Made by a program: the position numbers and the translations under genes. A stretch of 64,000 nucleotides of DNA from Spirochaetota bacterium (GTDB lineage: Bacteria > Spirochaetota > Brachyspiria > Brachyspirales > JACRPF01). Positions 29,223 to 37,841 of the stretch are shown here, one piece after another. The DNA lies in assembly GCA_038043445.1 (NCBI GenBank), contig JBBTBY010000054.1, positions 1-64,000 of the forward strand, read 5' to 3'. The notes below the pieces were generated by a model, which was given only the letters and a program-made list of their open reading frames with translations, was not told the DNA's origin and searched no databases. Within the stretch, counting starts at the first letter, position 1, and each line of letters begins with the position of its first letter.

Positions 29223-29639
29223 AACAGCCGCTGGTTTTTAGCCGTAAGAACCGGAGATACGAGACGCAGTTCACCGTAATGGATAAGTAGTTTTCATTTG
29301 CCACCATCGCCGCCTCCGTAGCGGCCACGCCGCCAGGCAGCGCCTTACACGCGCACGCTTACACAGCCCAGTATACCACGATGAAAGCACCGGTCGTTTA
29401 CCTGCTTACGTCGACATCAGCACTAAGAGAGGAATAGGAGTTTTCATTAGCCGCCATCGCCTCCTCCGCTTATATGCAGTATACCACCCGGCGTTCTCCT
29501 GTCAAATCCAACCCTGTTCAGCGGTATCACATCTCCTACCCCGTTCTAACCCAGCCCCACCCCCATCGCTCATTGTCATTTCACGCGAATTCACCGATAT
29601 TTTATTTCTTGCGACAACAGCTCTCCTATGCCGCTTGTC
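29223..29639. other. Non-coding stretch with a duplicated segment next to the IS element
   Basis: No gene seen in 417 bases. AGTTTTCATTTGCCACCATC (about 29289) and AGTTTTCATTAGCCGCCATC (about 29440) are near-identical, and CAGTATACCAC follows each at about 29369 and 29475, so an approximately 90-base unit appears duplicated with divergence. A truncated piece of the GC-rich repeat (CTAACCCAGCCCCACCCCC) lies near 29546-29565. The stretch probably represents insertion debris between the AraC gene and the transposase. Confidence 0.5.
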
Positions 29640-31035
29640 TCAGGCATCGGCAAATTCGTCCACGTAGTGTGCATCTTCCGAGATTGGGCAGTATGTTAAC
29701 GGCAATTCCTCCTGTTTTACCGGCGGAGCGCGCGGCGGTTCAAGGTGCCAAGCATCTATAGAAACGAGCCATTGCTTATACAGGAACGTATATCCTTCAC
29801 GGATATATTCAACGATCTGCATCTCTTTCCCACACTTCGGGCATTTTAAGGGATCGACCTCATACACTTTGCGGATCAGCATCGCCCAACGTTTCCTATA
29901 CTCTCGCTGCTCTACCGTCGCGCCTTCTCTTGGCATCTCGTCATACTCTTTTTCTTTCGCTCTCGCGCGGCTCGAGTACTCGCCGTAATAATTGATATAC
30001 CTTTGTCTATATTTCGGTATATGAGATGTTACTGCAGCAAGAAAATCATTCGCTTCGAATATCTCAAAGTTTCGCCGCTTTCCTTTGTTCATAGTTCCGT
30101 GATACAGAACCTTCCCGGTCTGCGGCACGTACTCCATAGATTCAAGCGAAAAGTGCGGCTTTACAATATATCGTGCTAATTGCTCGAACTCAGCTACACT
30201 CCGTTCATCGGATTTCTTGAATTCAACACGCCGCCGAGCGTATACAGAGAACCCGTTATGCCGATAACCGGAAACCTTGGCGATCGTCTCCTCGGTAACA
30301 AATCCCTTTTCAAGCACGTAATTAGTGATCGCCACCTCCCAAAGAGAACGCAGATATTTCTCAGCAAGATCCCCGTATCGAGGCATGAAGTAGAATGAAC
30401 CGGATGGCGTAAAGATGCCGTCTGTCGTGATCAAATGAATATGCGGGTTTGGGTCCTGATATTCCCCTGCGGTTTCTATAGATATCACTCCGCCCGGACG
30501 TCCGTACGCAGGGACGCGTGAGCGAGCGCGAGACATGGATGTCGATTTGCGCGAGCCGTCCCGCTGAAGCGTGTTGCACATGAAGGCATGTATACAATCC
30601 CAAGCCATCCGTGAAAGGTCATTGAGCGCCGGTCTATGCCAATAGAAATTTTTACGCATAAGCTTCGGAATGGTAAAGACTATATGACGGTGTGGAACTT
30701 CAAGCGCTATTGTTTCGGTTATGAATGCTCCAGTTTCCAGCATGTGCTTCTGCATGCAAGAAGGGCACGCACATCGCGATTTACAAGAAAACGGCAGAAT
30801 ATACTCGTGCTCGCAGTCATTGTCTTGGCATTGTATTCGAGCAAATCCATATTTAGGAATACCGTATTTGCGGTACTTCTGTATTTCCCCGGTCTATCTC
30901 CGGGCGGAAAAAGCCATACTGCTCACCATAGACGACATTATACTCTTCACGGAAAGCATCATAATGCGCTTCCATGATCTTATAGAGCGGAGATCTCCCC
31001 GGTCTGCGTTGACGATATACCCCTTGCGCCTGCAC
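29640..31035 (-). pseudogene. IS91-type (Y2) transposase, frameshifted
   Basis: The N-terminal part reads from a GTG at 31035 (QAQGVYRQRRPGRSPLYKIM) to about 30890, and the rest continues one frame over, from about 30893 to the stop at 29640. A single extra C near 30889-30892 explains the switch. Features of IS91/IS801 transposases: zinc-binding segment CQDNDCEHEY...CKSRCACPSC just before residue M of 30755, HIVFTIPKLMRKNFYWHRP, the HUH-like NPHIHLITTDG motif, LARYIVKP with candidate Tyr, and a C-terminal CPKCG zinc ribbon. IS91 elements move by rolling-circle transposition. An in-frame palindrome at about 30496-30552 interrupts the region before the NPHIH motif. Confidence 0.8.
30496..30552. 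repeat. Palindromic insert inside the transposase
   Basis: The arms GGGACGCGTGAGCGAGCGCG and CGCGAGCCGTCCC, separated by GACATGGATGTC, form an imperfect inverted repeat. The insert is translated as an Arg/Ser-rich segment (RDGSRKSTSMSRARSRVPA) between two parts of the transposase that otherwise join normally. No second copy was found in this window. Confidence 0.5.
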
Positions 31036-31089
31036 ATATAGTATTGAACACAGTAAATATTAAAATTCAGCCTGATACATTTCCGCATA

Positions 31090-31428
31090 CAGGTATGTTC
31101 TCCCCTCTCTCACTTCCCTGTGAGAGAGGGGAGCGGCATATACGCCTTCTCCTGCGCAACGCAATAATAGCCGAGGGGTGAGTGTTTGTCTTCGCGACGA
31201 AAAATAGAATATCAGCCTGATGCTTTTGTATGAAATGCATCACGAGCCCCGTGATATGTTTTTCTTAAACCCCTATTCCCGTCAAAATATTTTTTCTCAC
31301 TCCAAGTATTTTATCAGCCTCCCCTTTCCCCTTTTGAAGGGGAAAGGGGCTGGGGGTTAGGGGTTATTTCGGAGCGGCGTATATGTTCCCACCTGCACGA
31401 CATAATAAATGCCGAGGGGTGAGTGTCC
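31090..31428. repeat. Cluster of GC-rich hairpin repeats
   Basis: No gene in the 395 bases between 31036 and 31430. It holds the CCCCTCTCTCACTTCCCTGT hairpin (about 31094-31125), the CCCCTTTCCCCTTTTGAAGG hairpin running into GGGGTTAGGGG (31318-31370), and a diverged direct repeat: GGAGCGGCATATAC...CCGAGGGGTGAGTGT at about 31132-31187 and GGAGCGGCGTATAT...CCGAGGGGTGAGTGT at about 31374-31428. The same pieces occur inside the kinase gene. Confidence 0.7.
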
Positions 31429-31430
31429 CC

Positions 31431-32222
31431 TCACTGCAGTACACGCTCAATAAATCGCATGAGATCATGCTCGAACAGCAGCACCATCGGTTCGATGTTC
31501 TTCCCGTCATTGGTCGTCTCGCGGAGCGTATGCGGCAGACCCGCCGCCTCAAGATATATCGGCGAATGCCCTTTCGCGCGGAGCACTTGCGCCATGGCGC
31601 GCGACTGATCGACCGGCACCACGGTATCGCCCGAACCGTGAGCCATCCACACCGGCGCCATAGCGGCATGCACATGTGCTATCGGCGATGCATCGCGGTA
31701 GAGTGATACATCGGCGGACGGCGTCGTTCCCATGAACGTCGTCACCATGGTGCCGTTGCGTTTCGCTTCGTGATCGTACTGCGCGTTCATATCGGTGATG
31801 CCGCAATTGCAGACGACACCGCAGAGCTTCGGCATGGCGTGTTTCTCAGCGGTCGCGCGTGCGCCGATCAGCATCGCCAAATGCCCGCCGGCAGAAGAGC
31901 CGTATATCATACACCGTTCATTATCAAGCCCGTGCTGTCCGTTATTATTGCGGAGCCACGCAAGCGATACGAGCATGTCCTCGTATGGCGCAGGAAAGCG
32001 GTGCGCTGGCGCAAGGCGGTAGCTTACGAGCACAAGCGCAATGCCGCGCTGCTTCAGATGCGGCCAGAGGAAAGCGTACGATGACTGGTCGCCGTTCTGC
32101 CACCCGCCGCCATGAATGCCGAGCACATAGGGATGCGGCCCTTTCCCCTCGGGCAGATAGATATGAACATTCCCGCGTTCTGCGATGGCAGGATTTGCCT
32201 GGACTATCACCGGTGTCGACAT
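31431..32222 (-). CDS. Alpha/beta-hydrolase fold esterase (BD-FAE/carboxylesterase type)
   Basis: 263 residues, no signal peptide. Oxyanion-hole motif GIHGGGWQNGDQ, nucleophile elbow YGSSAGGHLA, acid segment HGSGDTVVPVDQ and the histidine in AAGLPHTLRE form a complete catalytic set. Related enzymes remove acetyl or feruloyl groups from polysaccharides. The start at 32222 has AGGAGCGAAC upstream, so the longer frame from 32240 is not used. It is the last gene of the minus-strand operon, 24 bases after the GH36 gene. Confidence 0.88.
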   Translation of the reverse strand: MSTPVIVQANPAIAERGNVHIYLPEGKGPHPYVLGIHGGGWQNGDQSSYAFLWPHLKQRGIALVLVSYRLAPAHRFPAPYEDMLVSLAWLRNNNGQHGLDNERCMIYGSSAGGHLAMLIGARATAEKHAMPKLCGVVCNCGITDMNAQYDHEAKRNGTMVTTFMGTTPSADVSLYRDASPIAHVHAAMAPVWMAHGSGDTVVPVDQSRAMAQVLRAKGHSPIYLEAAGLPHTLRETTNDGKNIEPMVLLFEHDLMRFIERVLQ

Positions 32223-32246
32223 GTTCGCTCCTCGCTCCATGCAACT

Positions 32247-34163
32247 TCAATAAGATTCAATGAAAAGACATGCGTGACGGGATATCGTTTTCGACGTTCC
32301 CTTCGCAGGGAACAGCAGTGCTTCGCCGGTCCAGAAATCCCGGTAGCGCAGCGATGTATCGATATCCGTTCCCCGTATGGCGAACTTTTTCGGTCTATCG
32401 GCATAATTGACGAAAAGATATCTCCTGCCGTGCTCGTTCATCTGTACCCAGCGCTCGGGGTGTACATGCTCGAAAAGATCGATAGGCACGCCGCGCCCGC
32501 GGTCCAGAGCGGCAACGGTCCTTCGCACGAGATCAAGCCCGCGCTCATTAAGCCGAGAAAGTTTGTCGGAAAGAGCTATGACGCCGCCGGTCACCACAGC
32601 AAGCGACATGAGCACGCATGCTTCATCATACGTTACGAAATTCTCCCACATCATCTTCCATTCGATATTCTGGTCCTTCATGTTCTGGAACACGTTGAGC
32701 GGGTTCATGCGGCGCAGGTCCGCATCCGTGCTCGTATCATCGCCGCGGCAGACAGCGAAATCCGGGTCGCTCCACCAGAGCACGCGGTTCATCCAGTAGC
32801 GTGCGGCCATCGACTTCACATTGCTCATGACATTATGCCAGCGCGGGGCCACATCGGACGACACGCGCGTGCTGTTGACGATGCCGTCGCCGATCTCAAA
32901 GGGAAAATTGCAGCCGAGTATATGCGCATCCTTCCCCGCGGCATCCCTGATGAGCGAGAGCGCATCGCGCATGAGCTTTCCCTTCGCCGCCTTCACCCCG
33001 TTGTGATGTACCGCGTTCTGCAGATGACGGAGGAAATCGAGCTTGAAATACTCATAGCCCATGGCGCGGTAGCGGGAGAACAGTTCCGAAAGGAATTTCC
33101 TGCTCTTCTCCGCGGCGGCATCGAGAATGAACCCCATGCGTTTCATGCACTGGAAGGGAAGACCGGGCAATTTCTTATCGCCGGTCGCGAGCATGTCGGC
33201 ATGCCAGTCTGCTATCATGCTGTGTTCCTCAACGATGAATGGCGCGAACCACAGCCCCGGCTTCATCCCTTTTTCCTTTATCTTCCGCGCGAGACCATCC
33301 ATACCGGACGGGAATTTATAGTTCACTTCCCAGTCGCCGTAGGCGTGCTGCCAGCCGTCATCGACGACGATGTATTCGATATGTTTTGACAGCACCGGAT
33401 CGTTCGCGATGAGATCGACATTATCCATGACCTCGGATTCCGTGATGCTCCAGCGGTAGTAATCCCAGCTGTTCCACATGATGGGCCGTTTCGAGAAATC
33501 CTTTTTTCCGGAAGACTGGCGTTCGCCGTAGCGTTCGAGGAGCGCATGCCCGCTTTTTCCGGAAACAATAGTAAGCGGTGTAAGAGCGATGCGATCACCC
33601 TTCTTTACATCGACCTCGGTACGCATCGATGCGGTCAGTCGCGATACGCCCTTCGCCGTCGGTGTGCCGGTAATGAGCGAGGGGAAATCTTCTTTCAGAT
33701 CAAAAGCCATGAGCGCGAAGCCATCGTCCAGTTTCAGCGCGGTGAAATGCCAGCTCTCGAAGGGCTTGCCTGCCTGCTTCATCGGGAAGCGAACGAGCTC
33801 GCAGCCGCCCATGACATGACCGTGAACAAGGAGAGACCGCGGGGCAATAACGCCTGGTCCGATCGGGTGAAGGATATCGATGCGTTCACAGCAGGCCGCC
33901 TTGGTGAACTGCACATCGCCGCTGAGCGTTATGCCGTCACTAGCACCGTCATGATGCACTGCGACCGCGATCGAGACGATGATGCCTTTGCCCGTGCCGA
34001 TATGATGTGCGGTGCCGCCGCTATTCTGCGTGCGCCAGCGAAGATCGGTGCCGCGGACAAGAGCGCTTCCTGTTGCGACCGCGATGGAGTATCGCGCAAG
34101 ATGAAGACCGCCGATAGTCGCTGTGAAACACCCGCTCTTCGGGTCAAAATGAAAAGCATGCAT
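32247..34163 (-). CDS. Glycoside hydrolase family 36-type alpha-galactosidase
   Basis: 638 residues, no signal peptide. The N-terminal beta-sandwich precedes a TIM barrel with EYIVVDDGWQHAYGDWEVN, MKPGLWFAPFIVEEHS, YEYFKLDFL (nucleophile Asp at about residue 372) and RVSSDVAPRWHN (acid/base Asp at about 434), the clan GH-D pattern. It should release alpha-linked galactose, or a related sugar, from oligosaccharides in the cytoplasm. GGAGG eight bases before 34163 sets the start; the longer frame from 34181 overlaps it. The preceding gene in the operon is the eroded glycosidase at 34229-35840. Confidence 0.87.
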   Translation of the reverse strand: MHAFHFDPKSGCFTATIGGLHLARYSIAVATGSALVRGTDLRWRTQNSGGTAHHIGTGKGIIVSIAVAVHHDGASDGITLSGDVQFTKAACCERIDILHPIGPGVIAPRSLLVHGHVMGGCELVRFPMKQAGKPFESWHFTALKLDDGFALMAFDLKEDFPSLITGTPTAKGVSRLTASMRTEVDVKKGDRIALTPLTIVSGKSGHALLERYGERQSSGKKDFSKRPIMWNSWDYYRWSITESEVMDNVDLIANDPVLSKHIEYIVVDDGWQHAYGDWEVNYKFPSGMDGLARKIKEKGMKPGLWFAPFIVEEHSMIADWHADMLATGDKKLPGLPFQCMKRMGFILDAAAEKSRKFLSELFSRYRAMGYEYFKLDFLRHLQNAVHHNGVKAAKGKLMRDALSLIRDAAGKDAHILGCNFPFEIGDGIVNSTRVSSDVAPRWHNVMSNVKSMAARYWMNRVLWWSDPDFAVCRGDDTSTDADLRRMNPLNVFQNMKDQNIEWKMMWENFVTYDEACVLMSLAVVTGGVIALSDKLSRLNERGLDLVRRTVAALDRGRGVPIDLFEHVHPERWVQMNEHGRRYLFVNYADRPKKFAIRGTDIDTSLRYRDFWTGEALLFPAKGTSKTISRHACLFIESY

Positions 34164-34228
34164 CGATAGGACCTCCGGCATGGCGACATTCTATCGCAGT
34201 ATTGCGTTCATGCAATGGTGCCGGGGCA

Positions 34229-35840
34229 TTATTGAATATCGGAAAGCAATGCGTTCAATCGCGGCAAGCTATCGTGCAGCTGTTTCGCTGTCATGCTTTT
34301 TGTCATGGGCTCGAACTCGCCGATCTCTGATGGACGTATCGTGAACGCCGCCCATTCCTTTCCGTCAATGCGGATGAGAACGCCGGCAGCAAGCTCGGCA
34401 GGCGAATAGCCGCTCCCGTCATCCTTCTGGTAGACGCGTTTCCCTATCGAATCATAGAGACGATACTTCCCCGCAGCAATGCCCTGTATCATGCAATTGA
34501 GATACATCGGATACGGATAATCGTTCGCAACGGCAACAAGCATGTTCCCTTTGTACAGGAACGAACGTGTGATCGACAGCGTCACTTCTTTTCCGCCGAT
34601 GGTCTTCGGTACAGGCGAGACGATGACCGCGTTCGCGGCATCGGTCCTCTGTCCGTCGAGCACCGCATCTTCGAGCGCACTGATGATCCCGTTCGCTCTC
34701 GCCTTCAGTGCGATATACCGTCCATCCTGCATGAAATGATACTGCCATGTCCCGTATCCTTCCAACCCGTCAAAGAAACACAGGAGCGCCGTCATATAGA
34801 AATCACGCGGCAATACCGCCTGCTCATCGAAATATTCTGTCGCCATAAAAAGCGTCCGCGGCATCCGAGGCCCCCCGGCATGTCCCGACTCGCGTCGCAC
34901 GCGGTTGATGTTCGCGAAGTCTGCAATGAGCGGCGTGAGCGTATTGCCGATGATACCCGCGCGGCTGAACGATGTGAGATACACCGTGTTCGGATACGAC
35001 CATGCGATCGCTGATTCGATATCCTTGTAGAACGCCTGATGGTCATGCGCACGCGCCCAGGAATGGCCCGGTGTCACATAGCTCGGTTCATAGGCGATGA
35101 CGAAGTCCGGCTTGTAGTCGAGCTTCATCTCATCGCCTGCCTCGCGCGTGAGCGACTGAATGCGGCGTATGATGTTCGCGTACTGATATGATGAAAAGCG
35201 GTTATGCTCATCGCTCTCTTTATTCGTAACGGCATCCGTCCAGTTCACCATCTCGCTTTCGCTCTTCTTCGTGAACGCTTTGTATTCCTCACGGCAGCGG
35301 TCGCAGACACAGCCGAGCTTCTGGAACATGTAGGGCTCCCAGTTCGCATAGATATGATGCGCCTCGGCAAGCGTCTTCGTAATGCGTTCCTTGAGCACGG
35401 TGCGGCCTGAACGTTCCCTTCGCAACATCGGCATTGTAAAGCCCCGCGGGATCCATGGCATTGCTGTATTCGCCCGCTTTGAAGAAGACGACGCCGTCAT
35501 CGCTCACGAAATATTCCTCACGGCTCGGGTAGAACACGCCGGATGCAGTGCGCGCCCCGTGATTCGCCGCAATCTCGCCGATCGGCTCTATCGAACCGAG
35601 ATCGACAACAATATCCATGAATTGTACGCCGATGAAATTCGCGCACTTCGATGACACCCAGAAGAATGCGCCGCTTTCCGTTTCACCGTCGGTGAGTATC
35701 GTATCGTAGTCGGGTATCGCCTTGAGACTCTTCTCCCAGGTCTTTGCCGGGAGCGCGCTCATCGTGTACTTCTTCCCGCGCGCGATATTATCCGCCGACA
35801 ATACCCCCGCGGCGAGTACGGCCAATAGTAGGTGCTTCAT
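34229..35840 (-). pseudogene. Secreted F5/8-type/glycosidase protein with its middle deleted
   Basis: The 5' frame starts at 35840 after AAGGAG and encodes a signal peptide (MKHLLLAVLAAGVLSA) and about half of an F5/8-like domain (NIARGKKYTMS, TLTDGE-like ILTDGETESGAFFW, VDLGSIEPIGEIAANHG). Near 35400-35420 sense passes to another frame, which begins RTVLKERITKTLAEAHHIYANWE and reads through YMFQKLGCVCDRCREEY to 34229. In the related proteins at 37842-40748 and 19388-22263 the F5/8 domain continues and a barrel of roughly 200 residues precedes the EP..CxC segment. So a block appears lost at the junction, and the reading frame is not maintained. Confidence 0.72.
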
Positions 35841-35854
35841 GCGTGCATCTCCTT

Positions 35855-36904
35855 TCACAGCGTATCGCGGATAATGAGCTCTTCCGGCAGGATGATGCGC
35901 ATGCCCGGACGGTAGCCAAAGCGTATCTGCGCGGCGAGCTCGGTAACAAGCGAACGCCCGATATCGGCATAGGGAACGCGGATAGCGGATACGGCGGGGG
36001 TCATGCGCGCAAGGTCGGGATGGTCCTCGCAGGAGAGGAACGATATCTCCTTCGGCGTCCGGTGCATGATGGTCGGCTGTACGGCACGTGCAAGTTCCGA
36101 TGTCGATACGATGACGCCGTCGTATGCATTCGACGCGATCGCATCACGCGCACGGTCGGGTACTGTACCGTCGCTCCCGCAGCTTATGACGGAGGTATCA
36201 TCGAATATGACTTTTCCTTCAGTACAGGCAGTCCGCAGCGCTTCTATCATCGGCCACGCCCATGCCGACGCACTGTCCTCGGTGAGGAAAAGGATGCGCT
36301 TGTGCGAACGAAGCATGATGGTCGCTGCTTTATGAACGCTCGCCCGTGCATCGGTAGCCACACTATTCATGTCCGTGTCGGCAGGCGCATGAACCATGTG
36401 CGGGAACTGCTCGGAGGCGAGCGCTTGTATGATATCCTCCATGCCCGAGCTTGAGAATATGAGCACGCCGCCGCCCTCGGCTACTATCTTCTTCACTTTC
36501 TGCGAGAGCGTATCCTCATTGCGCACAAGCGTTATCGACACTGAACGCTCGGCAGCCCCCGGGGCACCGATGACGCCGTCCATGATGCCGTAGAATTTAT
36601 GCCTAAGCGTGATCGAGGCTGATGAGCGGAAGAAGTTCTCATTGACGAGCACCTGCACGCGCATGACCGAAGCCTCGCTTTTGTGCATGAGCACGGTGCC
36701 ACGCCCGCGTATGCGCCGGGCGAAACCTTCACGTTCGAGGAGATCGAGCGCCTTGCGCGCTGTATCGCGGCTCACATCGAATTCTTCCATTATCGATGTC
36801 TCGCTCACATTCACATCGCCGCTGTCCGCACGGGAGGTAAGGGATTCAAAGATCGTACGGTATGCTGGCGCAGCATTCTTCTTTTTCGCATGCGGTGTTC
36901 TCAT
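35855..36904 (-). CDS. GntR/LacI-hybrid transcriptional regulator, AraR-like
   Basis: 349 residues. N-terminal winged helix of the GntR family (YRTIFESLTSRADSGDVNVS, IMEEFDVSRDTARKALDLLE, RRIRGRGTVL) and a C-terminal LacI/periplasmic-binding-type sensor (GVLIFSSSGMEDII, AYDGVIVSTSELARAVQP). This is the architecture of B. subtilis AraR. It lies third in the operon that starts at 40748, and that operon's promoter overlaps TGTACGTACA, the core of the AraR operator, so autogenous sugar-responsive repression is likely. Four-base overlap with the GH32-like gene upstream. Confidence 0.88.
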   Translation of the reverse strand: MRTPHAKKKNAAPAYRTIFESLTSRADSGDVNVSETSIMEEFDVSRDTARKALDLLEREGFARRIRGRGTVLMHKSEASVMRVQVLVNENFFRSSASITLRHKFYGIMDGVIGAPGAAERSVSITLVRNEDTLSQKVKKIVAEGGGVLIFSSSGMEDIIQALASEQFPHMVHAPADTDMNSVATDARASVHKAATIMLRSHKRILFLTEDSASAWAWPMIEALRTACTEGKVIFDDTSVISCGSDGTVPDRARDAIASNAYDGVIVSTSELARAVQPTIMHRTPKEISFLSCEDHPDLARMTPAVSAIRVPYADIGRSLVTELAAQIRFGYRPGMRIILPEELIIRDTL

Positions 36905-37839
36905 CGATGCTCTCCCGCCGGGCGCGTATGGATGCCGTTCTCATCGGCCTCCACCGGTATCGGATCGGATACCGTATCTTTCTTGTCGCTGCACGTACCC
37001 ATGAGATATATCCCGCCTTTCCACGCGACGATCTGTCCTGCATAGACCGGCGATGGTGACCGTTCTATCATGCCGCAGAAGCGGTACGGACCGAACGGGG
37101 AATCCGACACCATCGCGTATGTCCCCGATCGGAGATCGCGTTCACTTATTTTTGAACGCCATGCCGGCGCAATGAGGTGTCGATGCGTCGAGAATATGAG
37201 ATACCATCGTCCGCTGAGCATGATGATGGATGGGCATTCAAGCTCCTCCGCGAACGGCTCGATCTCGAGTGGCGGAAGTACTTCCCAGGAGATCATATCA
37301 CTCGTCCGTGCGACCCCGACGCTTCCCCGTGATGCAGTGTCGCCGTCATGTTTTCGCGCGCACACAACGTGATAGACCGCTCCATCTGCTGTGAACATCG
37401 CGGGATCGCGCCAATGCATGAACGGACGCTGGCCGCTCGTGGTTCGTTCATAGTAGCGTTCGTCAACTTCGGTAACTGGATTACCCGCATGCTTTTCCCA
37501 TACATGCAGATCGTCGGAAACCGCGAGGCCGACACGCTGTATCGTCGATTCCTCATTGCGCGGATGACCGGTATAGGCCATCCAGAATCGGTCTTTATAA
37601 CGGATGATCGACCCGGTGGCAAGATGATGACCGTCCCAATCGCCCGGCCCCGCTCTGAGAACGATGCCTTCATACGTCCATGACCGCAGATCTCCGCTCA
37701 CCGCATGACCGATATCCCAATTCATATGCCGCGCGGCAGGCGGATTATCGCTCGATGCGGTCAGGAAAAAACAATGCGCGCGCGCGCCATCGATGAAGAA
37801 CCACGGGTCGCCGATCCATTGTCCTGGTATGCTCAGCAA
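36901..37839 (-). CDS. GH32/GH68-clan (GH-J) five-bladed beta-propeller enzyme
   Basis: 312 residues, cytoplasmic. Catalytic triad of clan GH-J: Asp11 in WIGDPWF (nucleophile), Asp145 in HWRDPAM (RDP motif) and Glu201 in ELECPSI (EC motif, acid/base). Blades are marked by DLRSWTYEG, DLHVWEKHAGNP and MISWEVLPP. Clan members hydrolyse or transfer beta-fructosides; the non-standard spacing leaves the substrate open. TTG start at 37839, three bases after the upstream stop with GGGGAAA before it. It should act in the cytoplasm on a sugar imported for this operon. Confidence 0.83.
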   Translation of the reverse strand: MLSIPGQWIGDPWFFIDGARAHCFFLTASSDNPPAARHMNWDIGHAVSGDLRSWTYEGIVLRAGPGDWDGHHLATGSIIRYKDRFWMAYTGHPRNEESTIQRVGLAVSDDLHVWEKHAGNPVTEVDERYYERTTSGQRPFMHWRDPAMFTADGAVYHVVCARKHDGDTASRGSVGVARTSDMISWEVLPPLEIEPFAEELECPSIIMLSGRWYLIFSTHRHLIAPAWRSKISERDLRSGTYAMVSDSPFGPYRFCGMIERSPSPVYAGQIVAWKGGIYLMGTCSDKKDTVSDPIPVEADENGIHTRPAGEHR

Positions 37840-37841
37840 CG

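Noticed and set aside
29640-31035. Active complete IS91-family insertion
   Set aside because: The transposase frame is broken near 30890 and no defined ends were recognised.
31090-31428. CRISPR array
   Set aside because: The repeats are few, diverged, self-complementary and not separated by regular spacers.
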